A stretch of 64,000 nt of DNA from positions 116,269 through 180,268 of the forward strand of contig NRSV01000038.1 of the NCBI GenBank assembly GCA_002286855.1, in the 5' to 3' direction. A program made the position numbers and the translations under genes. Shown here piece by piece: positions 22,601 through 33,866 of the stretch. This DNA is from Bipolaris cookei. Lineage: Eukaryota; Ascomycota; Dothideomycetes; Pleosporales; Pleosporaceae. Within the stretch, counting starts at the first letter, position 1; each line of letters starts with the position of its first letter. The notes beneath the pieces were generated by a model. The model did not search any database. It was given only the letters and a program-made list of their open reading frames with translations, and was not told where the DNA came from.

Positions 22601-25600
22601 TTTGATGAAATTTCACGAAACGAGATTGTCTTGAACACAGAACAGGAAGCTGCCGCCGACAAAGGCCTAATCAACCAGCAGCCTACTGGTGGACTGTCAA
22701 GTATTGGTCAAGTGCTGACAGGCAGTGCTCGCGACTCTCAGCGAGAGGCAATTGTTCAGGCTTCAGAAGCAATGGCCAACAAAACCGAGCAGCTCTACAA
22801 ACAACTCCTTCGTGCTCAGAGAAGAACAGCCGCTGCTCCCACTGTATCCAAGTTTATTCCTGCTTCATCCTCCAAGCATGTAGGTCCAATGTTCGAAGTT
22901 GCCTGGATGCCTGTTCTCACCGCTCTCTCTGGCCAAGCTCAGGACCACAACATTGAAATTATTCGCTTGTGCATTGAAGGAATCAAGTTATCAATTCGCA
23001 TTTCATGTTTATTTGACCTGGATAACTCGCGACAAGCTTTCGTCGCGTTCCTCTCGCGCTTCACGAACCTTTACAACGTGAGCGAGATGAAGGTCAGGAA
23101 TATGGAGGCTCTGAAAGCATTGATCGAAATTGCACAGATAGAGGGAAACCTACTCCGAGAATCATGGCGCGAGGTACTCACCTGTGTGTCTCAACTGGAC
23201 CGTTTCCAGCTTATCTCCGCTGGTATTGACGAGCGTGCCGTTCCAGATGTGCTCAAGTCCAGTTCAGGAACCTCGCAGCCGCGTAAAAACCTCAACGTTC
23301 CGGGGAAAAACCGACGAGCAAACTCGCAAGCAGGCAATTTTGGCTTCCATTCGGAAGTGGCCGAGGAAAGTCGGTCTGCTGAAATCGTTAGAGGAGTAGA
23401 CCGTATCTTCACCAACAGTGCAAATCTGTCGGGAGAAGCGATTGTTGATTTTGTCAAAGCGCTCACTCAGGTCAGTTGGCAGGAAATCCAATCTTCTGGC
23501 CAGAGTGAGTCGCCGCGCACGTACAGCTTGCAAAAGTTGGTAGAAATCAGTGGCTACAACATGACGCGTGTGCGTTTCGAGTGGACCAATATCTGGCAGG
23601 TACTGGGCGCTCACTTCAACGACGTAGGCTGCCACTCCAACACTAACGTCGTCTACTTTGCTCTCAACTCGCTACGGCAGTTGTCAATGAAGTTCATGGA
23701 GATTGAGGAACTGCCTGGATTCAAGTTCCAGAAAGACTTTTTGAAACCTTTTGAGCACATTATCAACAACACCAATGTCGTATCTGTCAAAGACATGGTA
23801 TTACGCTGCTTGATCCAGATGATTCAGGCACGAGGTGAGAATATTCGCTCGGGTTGGAAAACCATGTTCGGTGTCTTCACCGTGGCTGCGAGAGAGCCGT
23901 ACGGTACGTTAAATTGGTCCAGGTCATGTATAATCGCTAATGAAAAGCAGAGGGCATTGTCAACCTTGCATTTGAGAACGTCACTCAAGTGTACAACACA
24001 CGCTTTGGCGTCGTCATATCGCAAGGCGCCTTTGCTGACCTCATTGTCTGCCTTACCGAGTTCTCAAAGAATTTCAAGTTTCAGAAGAAGTCACTACAGG
24101 CGATAGAACTTTTGAAGTCGTCTGTACCCAAGATGCTCCGGACGCCTGAATGTTCGTTGTCTGCTCGCGCTGGCTATTTGAAAGAATCCGAAACAGCCTC
24201 TTCAATACCAAAGCAGCCCAGCCGGCAAACGCAGGAAGAGCAGTTCTGGTTCCCTGTCCTCTTTGCTTTCCACGACGTCTTGATGACTGGCGAGGATTTG
24301 GAAGTACGGTCAAGAGCCTTGAGTTACCTGTTCGACACTCTGATTAGCTATGGTAACAACTTTCCTCGTGAATTTTGGGACATGCTTTGGCGGCAACTGC
24401 TGTACCCAATCTTCATGGTATTAAAATCTAAGTCGGAGATGACAAAGGTTTTGAACCACGAAGAGCTTTCCGTCTGGCTTTCAACAACCATGATCCAGGC
24501 TCTGCGCAACATGATTAAGCTTTTTACTCACTTTTTTGATTCTTTAGAGTACATGCTCGACCGCTTCCTCGATCTTCTGGCACTTTGCATATGTCAAGAG
24601 AATGACACATTGGCGCGCATTGGTAGCAACTGCCTCCAGCAGCTTATATTGCAAAATGTTCAAAAGTTCACACCAGGCCACTGGAGTCAGATTGTGAGGG
24701 CGTTCGTTGATCTCTTCCAAAGGACAGAGGCTACCGCATTATTTTCTGCAGCCACCAGCGGATCTTCACAGCATCCCCCAGTGAACGGATCAGGAAACTC
24801 GGCAGACAACATGACGCCAACAACAAATGGACCAACAGGCGAGCTCTCACTGCAGACACCTGCGGAAGAACCAAAGGTAGACAACGCGCTTGGCATCAAC
24901 GGTCTGTCAAACGCACAGCGGCCATCGCTCGTCGCCTCAGAGTCTACCAGCACCCTTAGTGGCGAGCAACGTATGCCTTCTCCGCTACCCAAACGCCAAA
25001 CACAAGAGCTTGAGGACTATCGTCCTGAAGGCCAGGATCTCCAGCAACCTCCTGTTGTGGTTACCGCCGCCCGCCGGCGTTTCTTCAACCAAATCATAAC
25101 CAAGTGTGTTCTTCAGCTGCTCATGATTGAGACTGTACAAGAGCTCTTCACCAACGATGCCGTCTACGAAAAGATTCCCTCAGGAGAACTCTTGCGTCTC
25201 ATGTCCGTACTGAAGAAATCGTACCACTTTGCAAAGCGCTTCAATGCGAACCGCGATTTGCGGTCTCGACTCTTCAGAGAAGGTTTTATGAAGCAGCCAC
25301 CTAATCTGCTCAAACAGGAAAGCGGATCTGCGTCGGTCTACGTCAGCATTCTCTTCCGGATGTATCACGACACGTCCAACGACCGCGCTGCCTCGCGCGC
25401 GGACACTGAAGCTGCACTGATCCCCCTGTGCGAAGACATCATCGCGTCCTATGTGGAGCTTGATGAGGAAACCCAGCAGCGTAACATTGTCACTTGGCGG
25501 CCTGTTGTTGTCACCGTGCTGGACGGCTACACTGGTCTTCCCACCACCGACTTTGAGAAGAACATTGATCTTTTCGCACCTCTGGTGGTCGGGCTACTGG

Positions 25601-25788
25601 GCACTGAGATGGCGCCAGACGTGCAGCGCAGCGTGCAGGCACTTGTGGGGCGCATTTTCGAAACTAAACTCGGAATGACCAAGGTGCCCCTCATGCCGGC
25701 CACCAGCCGGAGTCCGCGAGGAAGTTTTATGGGCAGCCCTACGATGGCGATGCAGAGGAGGTTCAGCACAAGCAAGGGTGGAAGGTAG
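19694..25788 (+). CDS. sec7: Sec7-family ARF guanine nucleotide exchange factor (Golgi)
   Basis: Two exons, 19694-23903 and 23951-25788, separated by a 47-nt intron, encode 2,015 residues, the size of yeast Sec7 and BIG proteins. It activates ARF GTPases at the trans-Golgi. The first 130 residues are acidic and low in complexity, with long Asp/Glu runs. DCB/HUS regions follow. The Sec7 domain is about residues 789-980 and contains the catalytic glutamate in FRLPGEAQKIDRFM (about residue 890), FANADTAYVLSYSVIMLN and an intact NNRGIN. The remainder is HDS-type helical repeat. The intron is needed to join REPY to EGIVNLAFENV. The last 40 residues are Ser/Arg-rich. Confidence 0.95.
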
Positions 25789-26085
25789 TGTTTTAGATTT
25801 CTTTTTTGGCGTTTTGTTTCAAAGATACCCTTTTTAGGGGGTTTTACAATTTAACTCGTTTGAGGAGAATAGTAGGATTTTCTTTTCACTTGGCTTCTAG
25901 CCTGACGGCAGCTTTGGGATATGTCTTTCGCATCTTTGGTTCTTCCACTGCCGGAGAGGGTTGTTCCTCTTTTTTCATATCTGTGCATATGTGACAACAG
26001 GCGTTTGGCTCTAGACACGAAAAGGTGAATGCAACTCAACAATGAGGCTGGAATCGCTTTGTATGAACAAATGTACATTCGGATA
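25789..26085. other. 3' flank of sec7 up to the transposon
   Basis: 297 bp, T-rich, likely 3' UTR and terminator. It ends at the TA target site of the next element. Confidence 0.5.
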
Positions 26086-27876
26086 ACGTACGTGGCAAGC
26101 GAGCGGCGCGCCCCATTAAACTTGCGTACCTATTTGAACCAAACTTCTAATTACTCAACATTAGTATACTCAAATGGCTTCAAACGAAGCAGATGTTCAG
26201 CTTGTTATCTTATCTCTTAAAAATAAAAATATTAAAGGATATCGCCGTACTGCTGCAGTCTATAATATAGCCGAGACAACGCTCCGTCGCCGACGCTATT
26301 GCCAGCCTAACTCAAAGAAGCTCACTAAGCTAGAAGAGGAGGTGATAGTCGGATATATACTTGATCTTGATCTATGTGGATTTGTGCCTACGTACGCTGC
26401 TGTGCGTGATATGGCTAATAAGCTGCTAGCTACGCGCGGCGCTGGCCAGGTTGGACAGAAGTGGTTAGCCAACTTCATTAGGCGTACAGACTCTCTTACC
26501 ACTCGTTTTAATCGAGCGTACGATAGTCAGAGAGCTCTTTGTGAAGATCCAGTCTTAATTAAAGGCTGGTTTGAGCTTTTAAAGCAGACGAAGGCAAAGT
26601 ACGGTATTTGTGACGAGGACGTCTACAACTTCGACGAAGCTGGCTTTTCAATGGGCAAGATCACAACTCAGCTTGCCGTCACAGCTTCAGAGAAAAGAGG
26701 CCGATCAAGAGCTATCCAACCAGGTAGGCGTGAGTGGGTGACATTGATCGCTGCGATTAACGCAGCTGGCTGAGCAGTCCCACCGTTTCTCATCTTTGCC
26801 GGCCAGCATCATCTATCTGCCTGGTACGAGGAAGCCGATATCCCGCGTGACTGGGCGATCGCAGTTAATGAAAGTGGCTGGACGAACAACGAGTTGGGCG
26901 TTGTATGGCTAAAGCACTTGGACGCTCACACGAAGACTCGCGTTGTTGGTACACGTCGCCTGCTTATCCTTGACGGCCATGAGAGCCACCAGTCTCTTAA
27001 GTTCCAAGAGTTCTGCAAGGAGAACAATATATACACGCTCTGTATGCCGCCTCACTCGTCTCACCTACTCCAGCCTCTTGAAGTTGGCTGCTTCTCGCCA
27101 CTAAAGAGCGCGTACAGCCGTGAGATAGAGAGCCTGATCCACCACCATATCAACCATATCACCAAGTTCGAGTTTCTGTCAGCGTTCAAGGCAGCGTTCG
27201 ATCGATCCTTCACGTCAACTAATATCTGCTCAGCTTTCCGAGGCGCAGGTCTTGTTCCTCTCCAGCCAGATACTGTTCTATTAAAGCTTAATATAAAGCT
27301 ACGTACGCCAACTACGCCAGCAGAAGCTCTCTGGCAAGCCTGTACGCCAAGTAATATACGCGAGCTTGAAGCTCAATCAACGCTAATAAGTAACCGTGTA
27401 CAACGTCATAAAAGCTCATCGCAAGCTCCGATTATTGTGGCGATCGGTCAGCTTAAGAAGGGAGTAAAGATAATGATGCTTTTGGCTGAGCTAATACGCG
27501 ATCGGATCACTAGCCTTGAGAAGGCTAACAAGGTAGCCTCAAAGCGTATGCAGCGTAATAGCAAGCGGATACAGAAGCTTGGAGTGCTTAAAAAGGGAGC
27601 TGGCGAGGATATAATCGCTCAACGCGAGGCTGGTGAGCAGATTACCTGTGAGGAGCCCCAAGAAGGAGAGCGATCAGATGTCAGCCGCCGGGCTCTTACG
27701 CGCTGCAGTAGGTGTAAAGAGACTGGCCATAATTCACGCACCTGTAAGAAAGACATTTTAGGTCCCAGTTGATATAGCTTGTGGATATCTATTTGTTATA
27801 CTATTACGTTGTAAAGTTATGTAGCAAGAAAGGTGAACAAGGTTGTTGGGATGCGTCGCTCGCTTGCTACGTACGT
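26086..27876 (+). mobile_element. Pogo/Fot1-type DNA transposon, 1,791 bp
   Basis: Terminal inverted repeats of about 25 bp (left ACGTACGTGGCAAGCGAGCG, right complement ACGTACGTAGCAAGCGAGCG) are flanked by TA duplications at 26084-26085 and 27877-27878. The interior is one long transposase frame (26174-27772) with one stop. The ends differ at only a few positions, so the element looks fairly young. Confidence 0.92.
26174..27772 (+). pseudogene. DDE_1 transposase with one in-frame TGA
   Basis: 533 codons in one frame, broken only by TGA at 26771-26773, where relatives have Trp (INAAG, stop, AVPPFLIF). Domains: N-terminal HTH (residues about 1-60), CENP-B-type HTH with VGQKWLANFIRR (about 95-130), DDE_1 catalytic domain with the first Asp in YNFDEAGF and the second in ILDGHESH, and a C-terminal CCHC zinc knuckle (CSRCKETGHNSRTC). 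The third catalytic position, normally Asp in QPLDVG, is Glu here (LQPLEVGCF). The TGG-to-TGA change is a single G-to-A; an assembly error cannot be excluded. Confidence 0.9.
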
Positions 27877-28257
27877 TATGTTATTTAAGCTGAAATAATC
27901 CCCCTAGGATGGCGCCATTTTTGTGACTAAGCGAATCTTCTTTCTAATCTCTATGGAGACTTTTATCCAGTCATTGTGATATATAACAGCTTAAAACTCG
28001 ACTTATTTGTACAAAGATGGTGCTCGAGATGTTGTTTTTCGGCATAGTTTTGTACTCTCAATCTTGGAAAAGCTTACTTTGAATGTATTATTCAATTGGA
28101 AGCACTCATAGTTTTGTTTATTTATTTCACGGCAGAATTGTCCTCTAAATCATAATATGAGACAATTAACTGGATTGGTCTTATGTCAGAGCTTTCACGA
28201 AATGAAGGACTTAAAGATGTCAGTGGCTAAAACACGGCGGTGGTACCATATCATCAA
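27877..28257. other. AT-rich spacer
   Basis: About 380 bp of AT-rich sequence between the transposon and the LINE tail. Nothing recognisable. Confidence 0.4.
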
Positions 28258-28284
28258 CAATATTATTATTGTTATTATTATTCT
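28258..28284. repeat. (TTA)n-like tract, probable LINE 3' tail
   Basis: TTATTATTGTTATTATTATT on the plus strand reads as an (AAT)n tail on the minus strand, downstream of the LINE frame. Such simple tails often end non-LTR elements. Confidence 0.5.
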
Positions 28285-28511
28285 AATTTAACGTCCTGTC
28301 TCAGCCGCAAGGCTATGTAAGACGTGCAAGCTGGTGAGGCTTACAAGTATCTATGTGGTGCTGTCAATTTGGTGTAGGTGGAGGAGAGGGCTATCTAAAT
28401 AGAGGTGAGGCTCGTAGCCTAGTATAGAGAGAGGTAGTAGGGGATCTTGCGGGTGAGAGAGAGGGGGGGTAGGGAAGGTGTAGGGCGAGGGCACCTAGTA
28501 TAGGTGTTGCC

Positions 28512-29150
28512 CTAGTTCTCAAGATTTCCTTTGTACCAGGCCTGCGTTGCAGCCCTAATTTCCTCAATAAATGCAGTAGTAGCCTGTATGCCTATTTTAG
28601 TGCCCAGTAGGAATGCTAGTGATAGGGGGTCTCTGCTAGCCTTTTGCATCTTAGTCCTAGCCTCCTTGTATAGCGTACAGCTAAGGAGGACATGTGCAGG
28701 GTCTTGAGTCGCTCTATAGTTGCAGGAGCAAACTTTAGAATCGACTTTTCCTCGTTTGAATAGAAAGCTTCTTAAGTAGCAGTGGCCTAGCTTAAGCTGA
28801 AAGAAGGCGCTAGAGACTTCTCTACTAGTGGTAGGGGGAGTAGCAATCTGTTTACTAATCTTCCACTTATACTTGGCAGCGTAAGTAGTTGAGTTTAGAA
28901 CGATAGCTTTCCTCCTATACTGTTCTAGATAGCTAAGCCACTCTCGCTCGCCTAGCTGCTTTATTCGTGTACTTTTAATAACGAGGCTAGTCCTACTAGA
29001 GCTAGGATCTAGCTTTGTCACCTTTTTTGCTAGGGTATCTGCTTTTTTGTTCCCTATAACGTCCTGGTGGTCAAGTTCCTAGTAGATCGTGGGTATTAGA
29101 CCTTTCTCTCGGAGTTTCTCCGCTATCTTCGGCAATATTACGGATATGAA
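28512..29150 (-). pseudogene. 5'-truncated LINE (non-LTR) retrotransposon ORF2 end
   Basis: On the minus strand a frame from about 29150 to 28512 has the end of an RNase H domain (KIAEKLREKG, then DVIGNKKADTLAKKV). It is followed by the usual C-terminal segment with LKLGHCYLRSFLFKRG, a Cys cluster (CSCNYRATQDPAHVLLSC) and LYKEAR. A TAG at 29081-29079 replaces the Trp expected before the GNKKAD motif (TGG to TAG). The reverse transcriptase itself is missing, so this is a dead 5'-truncated copy, probably of the Tad1/I-like fungal group. The 230 bp beyond the stop would be its 3' UTR. Confidence 0.75.
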
Positions 29151-29277
29151 AATGCCCGAGCTTTGTCAATCTGGTAGACAGGTTTAGTCAGCCCTAACCT
29201 GTTCATTTTCGCTACCTCGCTACTCTCTATTCCATTTCAACTCCACTTGTACTATTAAACTTTGACAAATTGCTATT

Positions 29278-30291
29278 GTGGAACAACCAAGTCCCCCTAT
29301 AGAATATTCTGACACCCCTAAACGTCGTCGCATTACTCCTCTGACTAGGGATGAACGGTTGATGATTCATACGTTATGGAAAGCTGGTCATAAACAGCAA
29401 TGGATAGCAGACCATCTTGGCTTCAAACTTCGCCAAGTGACGTACGTACTTAGTGGACCCGTAAAACTACGAAAGAAGACTGGTCGACCTAAGAAAAAAC
29501 CAGCGTCAGAGGAGGAGATGCGGGAACTCAGAGATGGACTGCAAGATTTGAACAGTAGACTACTCGAGTTGCAGCACGGGGTGCAAGGTCCTAGTAACGG
29601 GCAAAAAAGCATCAAAAATAGGCCGGAGAGTTTTAATGGCAGATCCCAAGGCATGAACAACGGTCTGCAACATGTAGGGTACCAACCACAACAGTTTCAG
29701 CAAGTTCCGTAGCAAGTATACCATCGTCATCATTCGCTAGGACATATCAGCCAGGTGCCGCAACAAGTACACCATCATCGGCTGCCAGGACAGATTGACC
29801 AAGTGTCGCAACATGGAAATCAAGGGTTTCCACAAAACATTCATCAGGTACCACAGCAGATTTATCAGGCACTGCAGCAAATCCACCAGGTACCGCAACA
29901 CATACTTCAAGAACTGCCACGGAATGTAGTCCCGGAACCACAGCAAATACCAAGAGCCCAGGAGCTGCCACAGCAAATACTAGGAATCCAGCAGCCACAA
30001 CAGCCAGTACCAGGACTCCAGCAGCCGCAACAACACGTAGTTACGGAACTATAATAGACACTAGAAACCTAGAAACCGCAGGCAGCAGGAGACCGGGAAT
30101 TGCAAGATACAGCCAATGAGACGCAATCAACAATTGTAGATAAAGAACCGGAAGAAAGTTCCATAGGGCAGGCCCAGGAACACACCGTTCAGGAGCCGCA
30201 AAAGACAAACCCGCAAAAGACGGATCAGGAGCCTCGAAACCTTCCAAAAACACAGGACCACCAAGAATTAAAGCATGCAGACAATGACTAA
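29278..30291 (+). pseudogene. Decayed HTH protein with a glutamine-rich tail
   Basis: One frame runs from 29278 to 30291, broken by TAG at 29710-29712, TAA/TAG at 30052-30057 and one further TAG. Nearly all breaks can be explained as CAA/CAG (Gln) turned into TAA/TAG. The N-terminus has a Tc1-like HTH (TRDERLMIHTLWKAGHKQQW, then IADHLGFKLRQV) and an AT-hook-like KTGRPKKK. The rest is a long Gln/Pro/His-rich region with irregular repeats of the type QVPQQI. The first codon is GTG, so the ATG may also be lost. No catalytic domain follows. It may be a relic of a transposon-derived DNA-binding protein; function unknown. Confidence 0.55.
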
Positions 30292-31169
30292 CAGTGTCAT
30301 CAAGTTCCGAGTACACTGCCCTCACTCATCCACCACTGAATGACTCGAACCGCCCCCGATACAGCAATACACAGCTGCACGATTCCTTCAAACGACTCAG
30401 CCTAGAACAAGACTTTTTCCGACTCTCCCATCAACCTGGTATGTCGTAAATGTAGACATTGGCATGAGTCCCATCCTACCCTTCTCACTCCACGCAACAA
30501 GCATAGCGCCGCGTAAATTGCTGTATCCAACACCAGGATCTCATTCCACTAAGAATTCCAGGAATAAGCAATGGTATTACGGTAGAGACCTGTATTCCAG
30601 TCTCCTTCATAATCAGAGTCTTCTCCCTCAGGACTAAGAATATAAATCCCATTACACGTCCAGCTTCCCACTTGCCCTTCTTCACGAAACGCGTTACGTG
30701 CGCGAAAATAGTTATGGACTGTCCCGAAGACAACATTGTGGGAAAATAATGCTGTTTTTTTGTGTATATCAAGGACGGTTGTTGGGGCAAGAGGGAGGGT
30801 TGTCAAGGAGTGTGAGATGGAAGGAAGGCAGGTACGGTGAGGGAGTAATTTGGGAATCGAGTTGGTGGAATGAGCAGAAAGGCGGCATTTCACCGTCGCT
30901 GGAGCGGTTAAGGTAGTTCTTATACTCCATCATATCATTACTTTAAAAAAAATCCAAAATCTATTTCAAAACTATTATTCCCTAACATCTCACCCACTTG
31001 TCCACGCCCACTCACTAAGCACCCTTGTTCATTCCACACACTGCAAAACTCCTAACTCGACCCCATATCACCCCACCCGATCGTCGAATTTCCCCTTGAA
31101 CAAAAAAAATAATTTTTCAACCACGAAAGTGATGCAGCAGACTGATGCAAAAGAAGACAAAAAAGAAAG
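30292..31169. other. Region without a recognised gene
   Basis: About 880 bp. The longest frame is minus 30893-30549 (114 codons), with no motif I recognise and no plausible partner exon. The part from 30930 on is AT-rich with poly-A and poly-T runs before the tRNA gene. Confidence 0.4.
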
Positions 31170-31241
31170 CGACCGATGTGGGACTCGAACCCACAGCCTC
31201 AGCCTTAGGAGGGCTGCGCGCTACCATTGCGCCAACCGGCC
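31170..31241 (-). tRNA. tRNA-Arg (anticodon CCT)
   Basis: 72 nt on the minus strand fold as a full cloverleaf without intron: acceptor GGCCGGT pairs with ATCGGTC (two G-U pairs), D stem GCGC/GCGC, anticodon stem CAGCC/GGCTG with loop CTCCTAA, and T arm GTGGG-TTCGAGT-CCCAC, then discriminator G. Anticodon CCT reads AGG codons (Arg). TTTTTC lies a short distance downstream of the 3' end, as expected for Pol III. Confidence 0.95.
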
Positions 31242-31645
31242 ATTGATTTGTTGAATATTCTTTTTCTTACAATTTAAATATCCCCAAAATTATCAACTTG
31301 AACAATGGAACAGGAATACATACCCATCTCAACCGAGTTCAGCGATATAGGTATTCAGAATGTATTTGAAGATTTTCAGAATACTTTACATAGTAGTAAC
31401 CCAGGTAAACTACACATCACTTCTACAAACATTCTCTTGTACAAATGCTATCTAGTTAAACAAAAACGGCAAACTACACAGAAGAGTAAAAAGTAACAAG
31501 AAAGAAAAAAAGGTATCATTTAAACATCCCAGAACATAATCCCCTCTCACATCCTCTCACCTTAAAAAACACACGCTTTTTCCATAGACATACAAAAAAA
31601 TTCTCAAACGCCGCAAAGAAAAAGAGACTGAGAAAAAGAAGGCGA
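31242..31645. other. Spacer between tRNA and the Spo7-like gene
   Basis: AT-rich 400 bp. A 63-codon frame (31305-31496, plus) shows no motif and Lys-rich low-complexity ends; I do not call it a gene. Confidence 0.4.
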
Positions 31646-33175
31646 TCACGCACTCTCCGCCCTCCAACTACTCTTCCTCACACCTCTACTTGCTACCTCC
31701 CCAACCGACGCTTCATACCCTGGATCCTCATCCAACCCGCTCATACTCTCCGTGTTACTCAGTATACTCGCTCGTTTGCTTTGCCAGGAGAGATTACCAT
31801 CACTCGGTGTGCTAGGTCTCGACGACGAAGAAGGCGATGTTTGTTTCTGAATGGGACTAGGAGGCTGACGAGCAGATTGCGCTGTTCCCTGCGAAATGAT
31901 GTTAGAGCTGGATCGGAGGGATGACTTGCGACTCGTAGTCGTGCTGTTGGATGCGTTACTCCAGCGGCGCTCGCGGCTTTCGAGGGGGCGGAGGCGGGAG
32001 TCGAGATCGAGGTCGGTGGTTGTTGGGGTGATGCTGCGGGAGCTGCTGCGCGAGTGGGAGCGGTCTCGTGTGCGGGCTGGCTGGAGGAGGCTGGAGCGGC
32101 GTTTGCGGGAGCTGCCTGTGTGCGAGAGGGTGGAGTGGTGGCCGTGGCCGTGGCCGGATTTCTCGACGTCGGCGCTGCGGCTGCTGAGGCCGCGCGCGCG
32201 CTTCCAGCCTCGCCAGCCGGTCCACCAGAGCCAGCCGCCTTCTTCGCGGGCGATTTCGCGTTGTCGGGCGCGGACGCGTTTGCGTAATTCGGCTCGACGT
32301 TCATTCTCGGTGGCCCAGTACTCGTTTCTGTAGACTTCCCACTCTTGTCGAAAGTCTGGTGTAAATGGCTTCGGCAAAAGAAGCAGCTTGATGTAGTCGC
32401 CTCCAGGCGCAATGTCTTCCTCGGCATACTCCTTGCCGTCCTCGACTATACGGTGTCGTGGGCGGCCTCCATCCAACGCATGCTTGTTCTCCTGTGCAAC
32501 ATTGATAAAGTGATATGAGCTTCCTCCAGTCTCTCCGCCCCATAGGCCACCGGAAAAGGGCACAACAAAGTGCGCCCACTCGACCAATTCTCTCCACCAC
32601 GGCCCTCTTATGACGACAATCTTGGCATTCATACCCCTCAGCCCGCGGTTGGCAACACCAACCCAGCGCCGTGGCCACCGGACTCCTCTCTCCCATTGTC
32701 CTGTTGCCCAGAACAAAAGGGCCGTAACAACACCCGTGATGAAGCCGACCTTTTGCAGCATATCAAGCAGCCAGTATTGTGAACCACCGATTCCCTTGCC
32801 GTCCTCTCGCGGCCGTAGCCACAGTAGGTAAAAGCAGAAGCCTATCCATACCGCCAGCAGTGTCAGCACAAAGGTATTCTGCCGGCGTCGCGCGCGCAGG
32901 GTGAGGTACTGGCTGCGCAGACTGGCTTCTAGGATGAGGAGATTCAAGTATATCTGGGGCGGAGACGATGGAAGCAGGGCGGTGGGGTCGCTAATAACGG
33001 GCGGTCGCGGGGTTTTGATGGTAGGGAGTCGGTCGTTTGGGTCGTGGGGGCCGTGTGCGAGTATCGAGGCCGAGTATGGCGGCGGGTCTCTCTCCATGCT
33101 CTCGGCGAGCTTGTTTACGTTTGTGCTGGGCGGCGGAGCACCTTTGACCATCTGGTCCAGCGTCTGGTTCACCAT
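31646..33175 (-). CDS. spo7: Spo7-like nuclear-envelope phosphatase subunit
   Basis: An uninterrupted frame; with the ATG at 33175 the protein has 509 residues. An upstream in-frame ATG at 33286 would add 37 Arg-rich residues, so the start is uncertain. Spo7 is the regulatory, membrane-bound partner of the Nem1 phosphatase, which activates the lipin Pah1 at the ER and nuclear envelope. The Spo7 core includes YLNLLILEASLRSQYLTLRA, a first membrane span (VLTLLAVWIGFCFYLLW), a second (VGFITGVVTALLFWATG), and the conserved RGPWWRE. The C-terminal 150 residues are Ser/Arg-rich and probably disordered and phosphorylated. Confidence 0.85.
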   Translation of the reverse strand: MVNQTLDQMVKGAPPPSTNVNKLAESMERDPPPYSASILAHGPHDPNDRLPTIKTPRPPVISDPTALLPSSPPQIYLNLLILEASLRSQYLTLRARRRQNTFVLTLLAVWIGFCFYLLWLRPREDGKGIGGSQYWLLDMLQKVGFITGVVTALLFWATGQWERGVRWPRRWVGVANRGLRGMNAKIVVIRGPWWRELVEWAHFVVPFSGGLWGGETGGSSYHFINVAQENKHALDGGRPRHRIVEDGKEYAEEDIAPGGDYIKLLLLPKPFTPDFRQEWEVYRNEYWATENERRAELRKRVRARQREIAREEGGWLWWTGWRGWKRARGLSSRSADVEKSGHGHGHHSTLSHTGSSRKRRSSLLQPARTRDRSHSRSSSRSITPTTTDLDLDSRLRPLESRERRWSNASNSTTTSRKSSLRSSSNIISQGTAQSARQPPSPIQKQTSPSSSSRPSTPSDGNLSWQSKRASILSNTESMSGLDEDPGYEASVGEVASRGVRKSSWRAESA

Positions 33176-33866
33176 TGTGTGTGTTGTGTTCACCGTCCGT
33201 GGCGTGCTTCTGTGACGTTGACTGCGTCTGCGTCTGGCGATGACATGTGAGGCCCGAGTCACAGGAACCGAGAGTTGTAATAGCAAGGGCAGAGCGCTAT
33301 TGCATGGCGATATATGTGCCGGGAGAACGCGTCCCTTAGGTTGGTACTTTCACATGAAGATGCAAGGGCCTCGTGCTCATATCGAACGAGAGAGAGAGAC
33401 AGAGAGCGTCGTGTATGCGCGACTCAGGCAGCATGGGAGGACGCAGCCGCTCGCCTAGCAGGGAGCGGTGAGGACCAGGATTGCTGGCACCGTTGTGTGT
33501 CTACCCCACCACGCCTAGCATCGTATAGGCAGGCCGGGCTGGGGAGGTTTCGACGGCATAAGGTGACACGTCCTAGGCCATGCACTAGATCAAGACGTGG
33601 ACGGGACGGGGCCGGGGCAGAATGCATGCAGGGCCTCATGTGAGAAGACCATCTCTGCACCCGCCGGCCATGGGAGGGGTACCGTCCATCCGGGCGGAGT
33701 CTCGACACCCACCACCCATCACGAGTCAACTGCATCTAAACAAAAAAAACTATGCTAACATTGTCATGCCTGCAGTTGAAGAGGCTCTACTGACCAAACG
33801 CCAAGCGGTTAACAACCCAACCTCTAAACGCCCAATACTATGCACACCCATCTATCCACCCAAAAC
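33176..33866. other. Intergenic
   Basis: Upstream region of the Spo7-like gene and 3' flank of the next one. An (AG)n-like GAGAGAGAGA tract lies near 33387. No gene is recognised. Confidence 0.45.

Noticed and set aside
30549..30893. 114-codon minus frame
   Set aside because: No motif, no supporting neighbour, no plausible splice partner; in an AT-rich decayed region.
31305..31496. 63-codon plus frame between tRNA and Spo7-like gene
   Set aside because: Lys-rich low-complexity end and no recognisable feature; too short to support.
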